NCBI GenBank assembly: GCA_020881915.1
Contig: JAJFPB010000002.1
Location: 1,054,001-1,118,000, forward strand
Reading direction: 5' to 3'
DNA from: Paramyrothecium sp. XJ0827
Taxonomy: Eukaryota; Ascomycota; Sordariomycetes; Hypocreales; Stachybotryaceae
DNA: 64,000 bases
The translations under genes and the position numbers were made by a program. The notes under the pieces are model-generated. The model was given only the letters and a program-made list of their open reading frames with translations. It searched no databases and had not been told where the DNA came from. Of the stretch, positions 35,523-46,488 are shown piece after piece (within the stretch, counting starts at the first letter, position 1; the number at the start of each line of letters is the position of its first letter).

Positions 35523-36542
35523 ATGACTACCCACACTATTCGCAAGGTCCAGGTATCTAGCTTCGGCGACCCCTCCGTTGTCAGCGTTATCGACGCACAG
35601 ATCGCTCCGCCCGCCAAGAATGAGGTCCAAATCGACATCCACTACTCCGGTTTTTCCGGCACCGACATCAACATGCGTCTCGGATCCTACCCTATGCAAA
35701 AGGCTGCTCCGTTGACTCCCGGATACTGCTTTGTCGGCCGAGTCAGCGCAAACGGTCCTGGCGCCTCCAAGTTCCAGCCCGGCCAGCTCGTCGGCGCGAT
35801 AACTATCTACGACTCGGAGGCCGAGAAGATCAACATTCTGGAGAAGTACCTTGTCGCCATCCCAGACAACGTCGACATGCGCGAGGCCACTGGCGTCCTT
35901 GTTGATTGGAGCACCGCCTACGGTCTGTGCAACCATGCCACCAAAATCACCAAGGGCAAGCGCGTCTTCATTCACTGCATTAGCGGCGCCGTCGGCTATG
36001 CCATCATGACCCTTTGCCTTCTCGAGGGCGCCATCGTCTACGGCACAGCTTCGGAGCGCAACCACGACGGCTTGCGTGCGCTCGGCGTGACGCCGTTTGA
36101 CTACAAGGACAAAAAGTGGATCGAGGCCATGAAGGCCACCGGGGGCGCGCATACCGTCTTCGATCCGCTTGGCTTTGAGAGTTTCGATGAGTCGTGGGAC
36201 ATTTTGATCCGCCAAGAGGCCAGCATTCTCGTCGGCTTCGGCGGCAATCTCAATGTCTTCGGCTCTGGCAAGCCGCGCTCACAGTTCCCTTCCATGATGA
36301 AGCTCCTGGCCAAGAACGGCTGCCTCTGGACCAAGCGAAGCACCACCTTCTACTACATCGACCGCGACCGCGCCACCTCTGGGCCCGACCTGCAGGCCCT
36401 CATGCAGATGCTGTCGGAAGGCAAATTTGAGGTGCCAATCAAGGCTGTGTGGGACTTGGAGAACATCCGGGAGCCTCACGAGAACTGGGGCAAGGTGCCC
36501 GGCATGGGAAGCTGCCTCATCCGTGTGAACAAGGACGCCTAA
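35523..36542 (+). CDS. MDR-family NAD(P)H oxidoreductase (quinone-oxidoreductase-like)
   Basis: This is a single exon of 339 residues; the ATG at 35523 gives MTTHTIRKVQVSSFGDPSVV. The frame is open upstream, but this Met aligns with the usual start of medium-chain reductases. The N-terminal GroES-like part carries SGFSGTDINMRLGSYP (42-57) and PLTPGYCFVGRVSANGPG (63-80). The Rossmann part has VFIHCISGAVGYAIMTLCLLEGAIVYGTAS, with a glycine-containing nucleotide loop of the AxxGxxG kind altered to SGAVGYA. No cysteine/histidine set for zinc is evident, so it is probably zinc-independent. It should reduce quinones or enones with NADPH; the substrate is unknown. Confidence 0.85.
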   Translation: MTTHTIRKVQVSSFGDPSVVSVIDAQIAPPAKNEVQIDIHYSGFSGTDINMRLGSYPMQKAAPLTPGYCFVGRVSANGPGASKFQPGQLVGAITIYDSEAEKINILEKYLVAIPDNVDMREATGVLVDWSTAYGLCNHATKITKGKRVFIHCISGAVGYAIMTLCLLEGAIVYGTASERNHDGLRALGVTPFDYKDKKWIEAMKATGGAHTVFDPLGFESFDESWDILIRQEASILVGFGGNLNVFGSGKPRSQFPSMMKLLAKNGCLWTKRSTTFYYIDRDRATSGPDLQALMQMLSEGKFEVPIKAVWDLENIREPHENWGKVPGMGSCLIRVNKDA

Positions 36543-37313
36543 ACGGTGACATGAAGAAAAGGGCTTAGAAACAGACTTGTGGCTGGTACTTGGTTGCATG
36601 GCGTTTGGTGATTTTTTCTCGGGTCAATGGGTCACACATTTTGAGTCCAGTTTTAGAGAGTAATATTCCCAATTGACATTCTTCGATTTGATTCATTCAC
36701 ATAATTGAGTACATCTGACATGGCCAACTTCTATCGCCAGAATAAGCCATCTACCCTATATGTAAAGTATCACCAAAACGTCATGGTTCTTTCGAAGACT
36801 TAGCTCGAATGATCTTTTTCCTCACTTTCGTACAGAATGCAGCGGCCTTGATCAATGCATAGTTGCACAATGCACGCCAGCTTGGTGTGTCTAGGTCAGA
36901 AACGTGAAGGGTCGTAGAGTGTGTGGAGAGGGTGACTGAACGAGCATGTGTGACTACTAGTCCACCGAATATGCACAACACTCGCCAAACCTCTGCACCA
37001 GTAAAACAGTTCAGGCACTTGCAATGGAAAGGAGAAATGCTTGGCAGAGCCAATTGAACACCGTCATTTCCTTGAAAGCGAGCACCCGTGTCACAAGAAT
37101 GTGGTCCGGGACAAATGATGTACGCCCACAGAGCTAAATCTAGTAATATCTGGGGCAAGTACCTGATGTCATTTCTTTTGACGTCACCATCGTCCACGCC
37201 ATTGGCATTACTCGACAGGAGAGGAACCAAAAAACCGATTGTCCCTTTAACATCAACCATCACTACTTTCTTCCAGGAGAAAACCGAATCACCCTAAAAG
37301 AAAGAAATTCGCA
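36543..37313. other. Intergenic, no gene seen
   Basis: No gene is supported. An open frame on the minus strand at 36781-37263 has no domain content and lies where both neighbours read rightward. Confidence 0.35.
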
Positions 37314-37799
37314 ATGGCTTCCAGACTCTCCGCGCTCACCCGGCTGGCGCCGTCCCACTCGGCGCCCCGTCTGCTCCGGCCGTTCGCCGGCCCCACCCGC
37401 GCAGCGACCACCACCGGCGGGCGCCTCCTCCACGCGCAGCCGGCGCTGCGGTTCGCCGCGCAGGTCAACGACAACAACGAGCCCCGCGACCCCAACCGCG
37501 ACCGCAGCACGGCCGACGTGCGCGTCGACAGCGAGCAGGAGGGCGAGGGCGACGCCGCGCTGGGCCGCACGGGGGGCGGCAAGCCGCTCGAGAGCTCGTC
37601 GCGCAACGCCCCGCCGCCGCCCAAGGTGGACAGCTTCAGCACGCCCGGCGACGACACGCAGCAGGAGCTGTCAGAGGAGCAGATCAAAGAGGTGGACGAG
37701 CACAACAAGGAGTTTGACAAGAGGCACGACCGCGGGAACAAAGCGCCGGGCGACAAGGTGGACAAGAAGTTCTGGTCGGGCGGCGGTTCAAAGGAATGA
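37314..37799 (+). CDS. Small hypothetical protein, probably mitochondrial
   Basis: This is a single exon of 161 residues, ATG at 37314 (gcaATGGCTTCC). The first 50 residues are rich in Arg, Ala and Ser and have no acidic residue (MASRLSALTRLAPSHSAPRL onward), the pattern of a mitochondrial targeting sequence. The rest is hydrophilic and probably disordered: NDNNEPRDPNRDRS, a Gly/Pro-rich centre (GRTGGGKPLESS, NAPPPPK), then a charged helix EELSEEQIKEVDEHNKEFDK-like stretch and KFWSGGGSKE at the end. G and C dominate third codon positions, unlike the flanks, which supports coding. I do not recognise a family. Confidence 0.72.
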   Translation: MASRLSALTRLAPSHSAPRLLRPFAGPTRAATTTGGRLLHAQPALRFAAQVNDNNEPRDPNRDRSTADVRVDSEQEGEGDAALGRTGGGKPLESSSRNAPPPPKVDSFSTPGDDTQQELSEEQIKEVDEHNKEFDKRHDRGNKAPGDKVDKKFWSGGGSKE

Positions 37800-38454
37800 G
37801 GACCGTGCTGGTCAGTGTAGGATGTGTTCCGGAGGCAGTTACTGGATCGGCTTAGAGGAGGATTTTTTCGCTGTGGCGAGCCCGCAAATGCTTGTGTGCG
37901 CGGTGTACGATGGGACAGAGGACCTGCGTCCGTCAGGGGCTGGTTGTGATATGACAGAGAGGTCGCTTTGCCTAAGGCGGGTCTCAGGGAAACCACACGA
38001 TGAGCATAGGAATACTGTTAAGCAGCTAGGAATACCAATAATATTCACCTTCCCGATAAGAGAGCTCACAGGAGCAACACAAGTGCTCTGCAATAGCGCA
38101 CAATTTCGCCTAAAGGGGCATTCGCACCGGGGACATGGATGAAAGCAACTACCAACACACGATGATGCCAAGATAAGTGGGCCATGGAGAGGAGTTTGCG
38201 TCGCCCACTTCTGCGCTTTCGGCAGCTCCTCTGCGGACAGGACAGCTTGCGAATTGATGAGAGGGGTTGGCGGGTATGGCCGATCAACACTTTGTCGACC
38301 CCATCCCGCAAAGGTAGGGTAGTAAGCCCAAGGGAGTACAGAAGGCTTCCGTGACGAACGAGTAGGCAACAGCACATCCACCATGAAGGATGTCTCGAAA
38401 AAAGTGAAGCTTCTCATGCAAATGACGCCGATGATCCCGCTTTCAGCCCTTGCG

Positions 38455-38579
38455 ACGACAGTTGTCAGTTCAAGGTGCATATGTAGGACGGCGGCAACAC
38501 CTTAGCGCAGCCGCACTGCCACAACATTTGTTAGTTCGTGGTGCATGCCTTATGCAGGAAGGCCGCAATACCTAAGCGC
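38455..38579. repeat. Diverged direct repeat, two units of about 55-59 bp
   Basis: Unit 1 (38455-38508) and unit 2 (38521-38579) share GT-AGTTC, GGTGCAT, a GGA-GGC-GCAA core and ACCT-AGCGC in the same order, with point differences and small indels. The 12-bp spacer is GC-rich. The origin is unknown. Confidence 0.6.
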
Positions 38580-38977
38580 GGTGCATGGCGATGACCAGAC
38601 CGCCAACTTGCCTTCTGCACGTCGGTCTGACTGGCTTCCAGAGGGCAAACGTGGAAAGTTGCCGAGCGGGGTCGGTCCAATGCCGAATGCCGACTGAGCA
38701 GTCACTTCGCCAAAGCCAGACCACGACAGGATGAGTGTTGTGGCTTACAGATGACGGAAGCACCGACGGTAAGGTCAATTATTGTGTTTCGATGCGGGTT
38801 TGAAACACGGGGAACAGCGGTGCAGTGTCCCACGCCCCGTGTGGCCTTTGTGAGCCAGCTGCCAAGCCCCCGGCGCAATGCTGACCGGCAGGGGCGTCGA
38901 CAATCAACCTGCCAAGAGCAGAAGCCAGAGCCAAAACCCAAAAGGCAAAAGCCAGAACCAGAGACCGAAAGCCAGGG

Positions 38978-39015
38978 GCGGACTAGCTAGGGCAAGCCAG
39001 GGCAAGCCAGGGTGC
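38978..39015. repeat. Short tandem repeat of the unit GGCAAGCCAG
   Basis: The unit GGGCAAGCCA is repeated in tandem about 2.5 times within a wider stretch of AAGCC- and CCAGA-rich sequence. Confidence 0.5.
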
Positions 39016-39582
39016 TGTGGGCCGGCTCTGGGACCTGGCTCAGGCTCACAAAGACCGTACGTTCCCTCCCCGACAGATTGACAATGCATCCTACAGTACT
39101 AAGTAGGTAGTTTAGGTACTGTACTGTAGGCTAGCAGGTAAGGTACGCCAGGTGGGATGGGCCGGAGCCCGGAGCTTCGCATCTTGAATTAACGCCACGC
39201 GGATGACCAACTGCAAGTCCAGGTCTCCGCAGATTACTGTTGATTTCCAGTTTCGGAGTAATATTGCGATGATGTAAGGGAACAGTAACTTAGCTGGGTA
39301 ACTTGACCCAACGCCTCCCTCTGCCCGCGACTCTCAGGATGTCTATTCGTACACACCCTGCCACATTACAAAGAATGCGGCTCAAGCTTTGGTAATCGTG
39401 TAGTCGTGCCCCTCGTCGGCACCCTGTTAAGCATGTCGACACAGGTCGATCAGGGTTGTCTCCGTCACGGTGGGCTTGGTCGTCTACCCCACCGCGAAAA
39501 AGGGGAAAAAAAAGAGACGGAGCATGGATAAAGGCAAGGCAACTTTGCGAAACAGCCTGCGAACCACCTCGTAATTAGCGTT

Positions 39583-39640
39583 CAGTACCTTACCTACCTT
39601 ACGGTAACAGTACCTTACCTACCTTAGGTACCTTAGGCAT
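39583..39640. repeat. TACCTTACC / TACCTTAGG low-complexity tract
   Basis: The word ACCTTACCTACCTTA occurs twice, followed by GGTACCTTAGG. It is a simple-sequence tract in a gene-free region. Confidence 0.55.
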
Positions 39641-41770
39641 GGCCAGATCCGCCCCCTTTACCAGATAATGGGTATCGCACTAGCAACCATGTTTAGCAAC
39701 CTCTCTGAGGTAGGTCAACACATCCAAATCCAATTGACATACTCTGTACACAGGGTGACCTGACACTGCCTCTGTGCGGACTAGGTAAGGTAGGAAGTGA
39801 AAAGAGTGCCATGTAGCAATTCGCAGCTCTACCACTTAAACAGGCCCGGATCAAGTAGACTACCTCAACCATCAAGCTCCCTCTAGCAACAGTCACCTCA
39901 GCCTCTTGACTAACATTCGTAGGCGGAAAGCCCATGGCTAACGGGCAAGATAGCGGGTAGCCTGGCACATCGATGCAAGCGAGCAGGATTGCAAGGATCA
40001 TTGACAAAGGGTCCGGAGGGAGGGGGGTTGTGGAGGACTGGCCCTCCGCAGATTTGGAACGCAGACTCGAATGGAGAGCAAGAGTCAAGTTGTATTTGCA
40101 AATGGGCATGCGCAAATAGAGAGCAAGGGTAAGTTGTCAAGCCAAATGGGTCAAGGGCAAAGGTGTCAGTGCCAATCACCAAATGCACGTACTGTGTGCC
40201 ACGCGTGGCGTTGCACCTGGTGAAAAGGCGCCCTGGCGGGACTAACACCGGATGACTTGCTTTTCTTTTCCGTATGGGGTGGCTCCATGCAGACGCACTG
40301 AACAGCGTCTACTCCGAATGTCATGCTACCTTGAAGGAGAAGGAGTTTGTTTTTATCTTACTTTCAATCCTCCCCATCCACCCTTTGGGTGATGTACCGC
40401 TACCTGTCACACATTGGAGTGGAGCAAATCTGGTGCGTGTGTGAGGGTGTGAGAAGAATGGGCGGTTGGACCATGCGCGGAAAATAAGGCTCTTGCAGAC
40501 CTTTGGGCATTCGGAATCTCTCCCGAGCCTTAGCTAGAGCGTCTGGCTCACTGGCGAATTGCATTGCCACTGGGATGATTACTGGCTGGCCAAACAGTCA
40601 AAGAGGCAAGACTACTTTGCCGAAATGCTCTGCATCCTTGCCTGCCTTGTTCAAGGGGGGGGACGAACCGCCAGGACGGAAAGGCACACTGGATTAACAG
40701 TATGTCGGTCTCAGCTTATCGGGGTAGGGTCCAAAGAATGCGGCACACCACAGGTCCATTCTGTACCAGGAGCATCTGCGCTGGGATTACATGAAAGACT
40801 TGGTTGAGATTAACAACAGCAGATCTTGGGGTGTGGGAGGCGTCCACGCCACGCCAGCTCACTCCTGCTTCCCCGCTGCCTTCCAGGGACATGCAATGGT
40901 TGACGACTACAAAAAGGCCTGGCGTGTCTTCGATTGCCTTCCAGTTATGCCTGCCTCTCATCAGCCCATCCTCCCCTTTCGATTCCTGTCTTCGTTTATC
41001 CATTCTTTGGTCTCGTGTAGTCATGGCGCGCGATGGTGACCAGCTCAAAATTCCTCGTCAAAGCACGAGTGCTGTGGCTTTCACACACCAGAGCAGCACA
41101 TACTCTGCACAAATGAACCGTTGGCTCCTCGAGACGGAGAAAGTGATGCCATGGCACGGCCTCGCCGCGGCATCAACTTCCCACCCACACCATACGGGAT
41201 TGTCCCCAAAAACAAATACACGCCATAGCTCTGCTCATGCCGAGCAGGATAGCGGCGATAAGTCTTGAGATGACAAGGCGTACACTGTCGAGACGGTATG
41301 CACCCGTCCTGCCGACACACCATTTGTGTTTATTGTCAGGAGAGGCTAACACACACCAGGCAAGGCCCCTCGCTTCAACCGCTCGGTATACTCCGGTTTG
41401 AAAGAGTGGGCTGGTGACGTTATTGGGCTGTGCCGTCTTTTGTACACATATTCCTGCGGTATGTTAGTACCGTCTCGATGTTGGGATAATGCTCTTTTAA
41501 TGGGATATAGGGGGAAAGGAGTCAGAGTAACTATGAATATGGGATCATACAAGGGGTTTCCTTGTCAAATACAATCTAGCGTGATATAGATTCATCATGC
41601 AAAATGCTGGTAACGAAGAAAAATGTTTCTGAACGTACCATGTATCCCCGGGTTCCAAGAATGTGACAAGCGGCACATTGCCTGACAAGGTGCCGGAGTT
41701 TTCGTTTCCGCTTCGGCTGAAGGGTGATGGAATCTATTCTGAACTCCGAGTACTGCATGTGTAATCTTCA

Positions 41771-42457
41771 TTAAGGTCGGTCCATACCGGATGACCCGGC
41801 CAGACCTCCAATGGCACCCCGGACGTAGTCAACCAGAGCTTTGACCATGCCCTGAGGCTTGTTCTTGCCGTCGGCGCCACGAACGGGCTCGGTGCCCATG
41901 GTGGGCAGGACGTTGTCGCTCGCGGACAAGCTGACGAATAGCGCAAAGGGCACGAGCCAAACGCAGAGACCGAAGTACGAGGCGATCATGGTAAAGCTGG
42001 GGATGTCGACCTGCTCGTAGTACGAGGATCGCTGGTAGGCACGTGCCTGGCTAGCGGAGAAGTGGCGGAACCACACGTAGTGGTCCAGAAGGACGAGGAC
42101 TGCATGACACGTCAGTTGAGTCGAGCTTGTATGATGCGCGTCGGGAGCCTTACTGCACGACAGGATGAAGAGTGGGTCGGAAAGCTTGACGAAGGGGAAG
42201 CGCCTCATGTTTCCGAGGTACACCACGTGAGCAAAAACGCCCAGGAGGGAGTTCCAGAACGGGAAGCCATCCACCAGCCACAGCAGCGCCTGCAGGCCAA
42301 TGATGGTGTAGATCAGTCGCGTCAGGAAGCGCTTGGCGATGACGGTGTGCTCCTCCACGAGCTCCGAGAGGTAGTACAGCCCGGAGGCGATGGCGAGCGT
42401 GAGGAAGCAGAAGCCAAGGCCCGCGCCGGCGTAGCCTATCAGGGGAAGAATCCACAT
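41771..42457 (-). CDS. SVP26: Svp26/TEX261 family ER-Golgi cargo receptor
   Basis: Two exons, 42457-42154 and 42099-41771, give 210 residues. The ATG at 42457 starts MWILPLIGYAGAGLGFCFLT. Four or five membrane helices are visible: the first at 5-25, one with RLIYTIIGLQALLWLVDGF, one with FILSCILVLLDHYVWFRHFS, and one with SFTMIASYFGLCVWLVPFAL. RFPFVKLSDPLFILSC and HYVWFRHFS are hallmark stretches of the family. Yeast Svp26 loads mannosyltransferases into COPII vesicles and keeps membrane proteins in the early Golgi. The 54-nt intron (42153-42100) has no stop and would read through; removing it restores SCILVLLDHY. It shares a divergent promoter with BUD23. Confidence 0.9.
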   Translation of the reverse strand: MWILPLIGYAGAGLGFCFLTLAIASGLYYLSELVEEHTVIAKRFLTRLIYTIIGLQALLWLVDGFPFWNSLLGVFAHVVYLGNMRRFPFVKLSDPLFILSCSKAPDAHHTSSTQLTCHAVLVLLDHYVWFRHFSASQARAYQRSSYYEQVDIPSFTMIASYFGLCVWLVPFALFVSLSASDNVLPTMGTEPVRGADGKNKPQGMVKALVDYVRGAIGGLAGSSGMDRP

Positions 42458-43082
42458 GGCTTTCCTGTCGGTGGTTCGTGTGTCTCGGAGGACTGGGCGC
42501 GGCTGCAGAGACTCAGGTTGGCAGACGGAGGTGAGAGGTCGTGGTAGCTTTTGAGGACACAGTTCAGGAGGCCCGTTATTTGCGGGAGCTTTTATTCTTC
42601 CGCTCCGTGGACGCTTTGGGAAAGCTGCTGGGGAGAGCTTCCGCATTGGGTTGACAGAATCCGGGTTCCCAACATGGGCAGAGCGGCGGTTTAATTTCTA
42701 CCGGTATTCCAATCCCCCGTTGCTCGGAACTGAAGGAATGCAATTTCTGGCCATGCTTTGGACGCAGGCATTCCAAATATAGATATTGTGGAAAACGCAA
42801 CCTTGGAAGTATATCGAGAGCTCATGGGATTTTACCAGGCGACCGATTGCTGAATAAGGTAAGGTCCGGGATTGGACCCTCGACCTCCAACCATCAAAAT
42901 CTTATCGATAAGACGTTCCCCCACACAAAATTTGTCCAACCCACCGGCTTCACAACCTCGTTGACCATGGTATTGATATAACGCCACGGTCCTGCCAACC
43001 CGTTCACCTCAAGATCTTGACTCCCTCGCTCCACGAATTCTCCAGAGTCGCTTATAACGAAAAACCGTTCCCACCGCCCAAC
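42458..43082. promoter_or_regulatory. Divergent SVP26/BUD23 promoter region
   Basis: The 625-bp gap between two divergent housekeeping genes must hold both promoters. A palindromic CTTATCGATAAG occurs at about 42901-42912. Confidence 0.45.
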
Positions 43083-43990
43083 ATGTCTCGCCCCGAGGAT
43101 ACCCTGTAAGTCCTCACCGACACTCACCCTCCTCGCAAAGCCGCTCCTAACCTCCTACCGCTCTGTCGAACAGCGCCGCCGATGTACACTACGATGATAT
43201 CGAGGCGCGCAAGTACACTACGAGCTCGCGTATCCAGAACATCCAGGCCTCCATGACCCGCCGTGCCCTCGAGCTGCTCGACCTCAAGACGCCCTCGCTC
43301 ATCCTCGACATCGGTTGCGGCAGCGGCCTCTCCGGCGAGATCCTCTCCGCCGTCGACCCGGAGGATGGCGGCCCCCACACCTGGATTGGGATGGACGTGT
43401 CTCCCTCCATGCTCGACATTGCTCTCCAGCGAGACGTCGAGGGCGACCTGATGCTCGCCGACATTGGCCAGGGCGTGCCCTTCCGCGCGGGCTCGTTCGA
43501 CGCCGCCATCAGCATCTCCGCCATCCAGTGGCTCTGCAGCGCCGAGACGAGCGACACGTCGCCCACGGGCCGGCTGTCGCGCTTCTTTAACGGGCTCTAC
43601 GCCTCCCTCAAGCGCGGCGGCCGTGCCGTCTGCCAGTTCTACCCCAAGAACGACCAGCAGCGCAACATGATCACGCAGGCCGCCGTCAAGGCCGGCTTTG
43701 GCGCCGGCCTCCTCGAGGACGACCCGGGAACCAAGAACGTCAAGCTGTATCTTGTTCTCACCGTCGGTGGGAGCGCTGTCGAGGGCTCCGGCGACATTAC
43801 CGGCGTCGTGGACGGCATGGATGGCGTCGACGTGCTCGACATGCGCAAGAAGCTCAAGAGCGGAAACACCCAGATGAGCAAGGGCAGCAAGGCATGGATT
43901 GTCAAGAAGAAGGAACAGATGGAGCGCAAGGGCAAGGTCGTCAAAGCGACGTCCAAGTACACAGGCCGCAAGCGACGTCCCGCATTTTAG
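43083..43990 (+). CDS. BUD23: 18S rRNA (guanine-N7)-methyltransferase Bud23
   Basis: Two exons, 43083-43105 and 43174-43990, give 279 residues. The start MSRPEDTL splices to AADVHYDDIEARKYTTSSRI, as in Bud23 orthologs. SAM-binding motif I is LILDIGCGSGLSGE (about residues 50-63); WIGMDVSPSMLDIAL and FDAAISISAIQWLC follow. The C-terminal region has GKVVKATSKYTGRKRRPAF, a basic tail typical of the family. With its partner Trm112 the enzyme methylates a guanine in 18S rRNA and supports small-subunit export. Codon use is strongly GC3-rich, so the opposite strand is also open; that shadow is not a gene. Confidence 0.95.
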
Positions 43991-44227
43991 GCGGCGATGT
44001 CTTGGACGATTACCATGACTCGATATGCATTGCACGGCGTTGGTTGGGACAAGTATCCGTATCACTATCTAGATGTAGACTTTCAGAATTGCAAGATACC
44101 CTTTTCATCATTGACGGGGTGCCATCCCTCTGGCTCGTCCTCTCCCCTCATGGTCTTCTTCGTTTTTACCAACAATAAGATTCGTGCCGCATTTCTTGCA
44201 TTGAAGCTCATGTCTACTTTTGTGCAT

Positions 44228-46488
44228 TTACTCTGGCTTCATGGTGGGGAAAGCCAAAACCTCCCTGATGCTGTAGTTGTCGGTCAGGAACATGATCATA
44301 CGGTCAATACCCATGCCGAAACCACCGGTGGGTGGCAGCGCGTGCTCAAGGGCGCGGCAGAAGGTCTCGTCGACCATCTGAGCCTCGTCGTCACCCTGTG
44401 CCTTCTGGTGAGCCTGCTCCTCGAAACGCAGACGCTGCTCAGCTGCGACGTTCAACTCGGTGTAGCTAGAGGTCATCAGTATGGTTTGCCTCTTGGTCAC
44501 ACATGTAGACTCACGCGTTGACAATCTCCTTCTTGCAGACGAAGGCCTCGAATCGCTCGCAGAGACCAGGAGTGGTACGCGAGCTCTTGGCAAGCGGAGA
44601 CATCATCAAGGGGTGGCCTAATCAAGTCAGTGCACTCATTCTTCTTCATCTACGATTGATTGACTTACCCATGATGAATGTGGGGTTGATCTAGTCTATG
44701 GTTAGTCGTGTCGTTCACGGCAGTTCACGGGGTTTGACTTACACATTGCTCCTCGAGGTATTCACCGACGAGGGCATCCAGCATGCGGGCGTTGGTCAGA
44801 GGAGGGTTGCACTCGACACCAGTCTTCTGCAGCATTCGCTTGAGGAATTCGCCGGTCTCGGCGGTGTGCAGGGTGTCGGAGGGAGGGAACTTCTCGCCCA
44901 GAATCTCCTCCAGCGACGTGATCATGTCAATGCGTCGCCAGGGGGCCTCCCAGTTGACCTCGTACGTCTCACCCTTGGCAGTGTGGTAGGTGGTCTTGTA
45001 GGAGCCGTGAATGTGCTTGACAAGACCGGAGACAAGCTCCTCGGTCATGTTCAAGAGGTCATAAACGTCGGCGTAGGCCATATAGAACTCCAGAGTAGTG
45101 AACTCTGTGCATGATTAGCAACGGAAGAATCATTGATACAGCAGTAGAGCATACCAGGATTGTGAGTAAGATCCATGCTCTCGTTTCGGAACTGACGTCC
45201 CATCTCGTAGACACGGTTGAGACCGCCGACAACCAACATCTTGAGGTACAGCTCGGGCGCAACACGGAGGAACATGTCCATGTTGAGGTCGTTGTGGTGG
45301 GTGATGAAAGGCTTGGCCGTAGCGCCACCGGCAATGGCGTTGAGCATGGGGGTCTGGACCGAGATGAAGTCACGCTCGTCGAACCAGCGACGAATGTACG
45401 AGTCGACCTTGGCGCGGGTGATGAAGATCTCGCGAGCCTTGTCGTTCATCATGAGATCGAGGTAACGCTGTCGGAAGCGTTGCTCGGGGTTCTTGAAGCC
45501 GTAGTGGTCGTCGGGAATCTACCAACGTAAGTTGTGGGGACATGGATGGGCTACAGTTCAAAGCCATACCTGGTGCAAGCAGGGAGACAGAAGAGTGACC
45601 TCGACGGCAGCGATGGAGAGCTCTCCGGAGAAGTCGCCAGCACCCTGCTTGGTCTTGGGGTTGGTTCGGGTAGGGAAACCACGGACACCTGTAGAATTGT
45701 GAGCATGGGTGCAAGGGTGCTCGCGTGAGGCCGCGCCTACCAATGATGTCTCCTCGGCGCAGGTTCAAGTGCTGCTCCTCGAAGCTGGGGGCGCTCTCAT
45801 CGAGGTTGTCAGCCTGGGCAAGAACCTGCAGTCTAACACCCTGTTCAAAGCTGTCAGTGGTTTGGGCTCTGCGTATATCGTTCACATTGAATTTAAACGT
45901 ACCTCGGATCGGATGTCGTAAAAGAACAGCTTGCTGCCAGCAGATCGGCGGACGTAGACACGGCCGGCGAGCTGGATCGTCTTGGACTTGTCGGACTCGC
46001 CATTCTTGAGATGGGAGAACTCGTCGGAGAACTTGCGGATGTCGTAGTCGACGTTGTACTGCATGCCCCGTCAGCGACCGTGGTGGGCTAATTTGTTGAA
46101 AGGAAGGGCGATATCCTACCTTGTGGGGGTACGCCTTGCCCTGGACATGGAGCTTGTTGACGGCGGCCGATCGGATCTCGAAGTACTACAGTCCAACAGC
46201 GTCAGTCAAAGGCCGCCCAATGATTGGCAGAGCCACATCCGGGCCTACCTGGTTGGGGGTGAGGTCCTTCTCGGCAGCCTCAGCGTTCTTCTTGGGGGCA
46301 CCGGCAGCCTCCTGGGGCTTGGCGGCGGCCTTCTCTGCCTTGGCGGCCTCCTTCTCGCGCTGCTTGACGCGGCGCTTGTACTCGGTCTTGGAGATGAGCT
46401 CGCCGGTGACCTCGTCGAGGTGGAGCTTGCCGACGCCGGTGACGACCTCGTTTGTCGCAGCGGCCTGCTCGGGCTGGTTGTCGGCCAT
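44228..46488 (-). CDS. KRS1: Lysyl-tRNA synthetase, class II, cytosolic
   Basis: Ten exons: 46488-46249, 46185-46120, 46058-45903, 45840-45741, 45688-45570, 45518-45155, 45104-44743, 44690-44669, 44617-44515, 44465-44228. They total 1770 nt and 589 residues, close to yeast Krs1. The N-terminus is a Lys/Ala-rich coiled extension ([20 protein letters not shown]). Next comes the OB-fold anticodon-binding domain ([40 protein letters not shown]), then the class II catalytic core: [10 protein letters not shown] and GGATAKPF near motif 1, GRQFRNE in motif 2 and [13 protein letters not shown] in motif 3. The enzyme charges tRNA-Lys. Exon 8 is only 22 nt and encodes INPTFIMG with its neighbour. The gene converges on BUD23, leaving 237 bp between stop codons. 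Confidence 0.96.

Larger units (their letters stand above)
37800..41770. other. Gene-poor intergenic region, about 4 kb
   Basis: No gene is supported between the small mitochondrial-type gene and SVP26. The stretch contains a diverged direct repeat (38455-38579), AAGCC/CAGGG low-complexity sequence (about 38920-39015), and TACCTTACC/TACCTTAGG runs (about 39580-39640). Open frames overlap on both strands and carry no domains. Confidence 0.45.

Noticed and set aside
35508..36215. Long minus-strand frame opposite the MDR oxidoreductase
   Set aside because: It is a shadow of a GC-rich gene and has no domain.
36781..37263. 160-codon minus-strand frame
   Set aside because: It has no domain and sits in the 3'/5' flank between two plus-strand genes.
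42855..42925. tRNA-like stretch (GGTCCAATCCC on the minus strand near SVP26/BUD23)
   Set aside because: It lacks a good A box and the T-loop purine after TTC, and no cloverleaf could be drawn.
43124..44065. A 313-codon open frame on the minus strand opposite BUD23
   Set aside because: BUD23 on the plus strand has clear methyltransferase motifs. The opposite frame is open only because of strong GC3 codon use.
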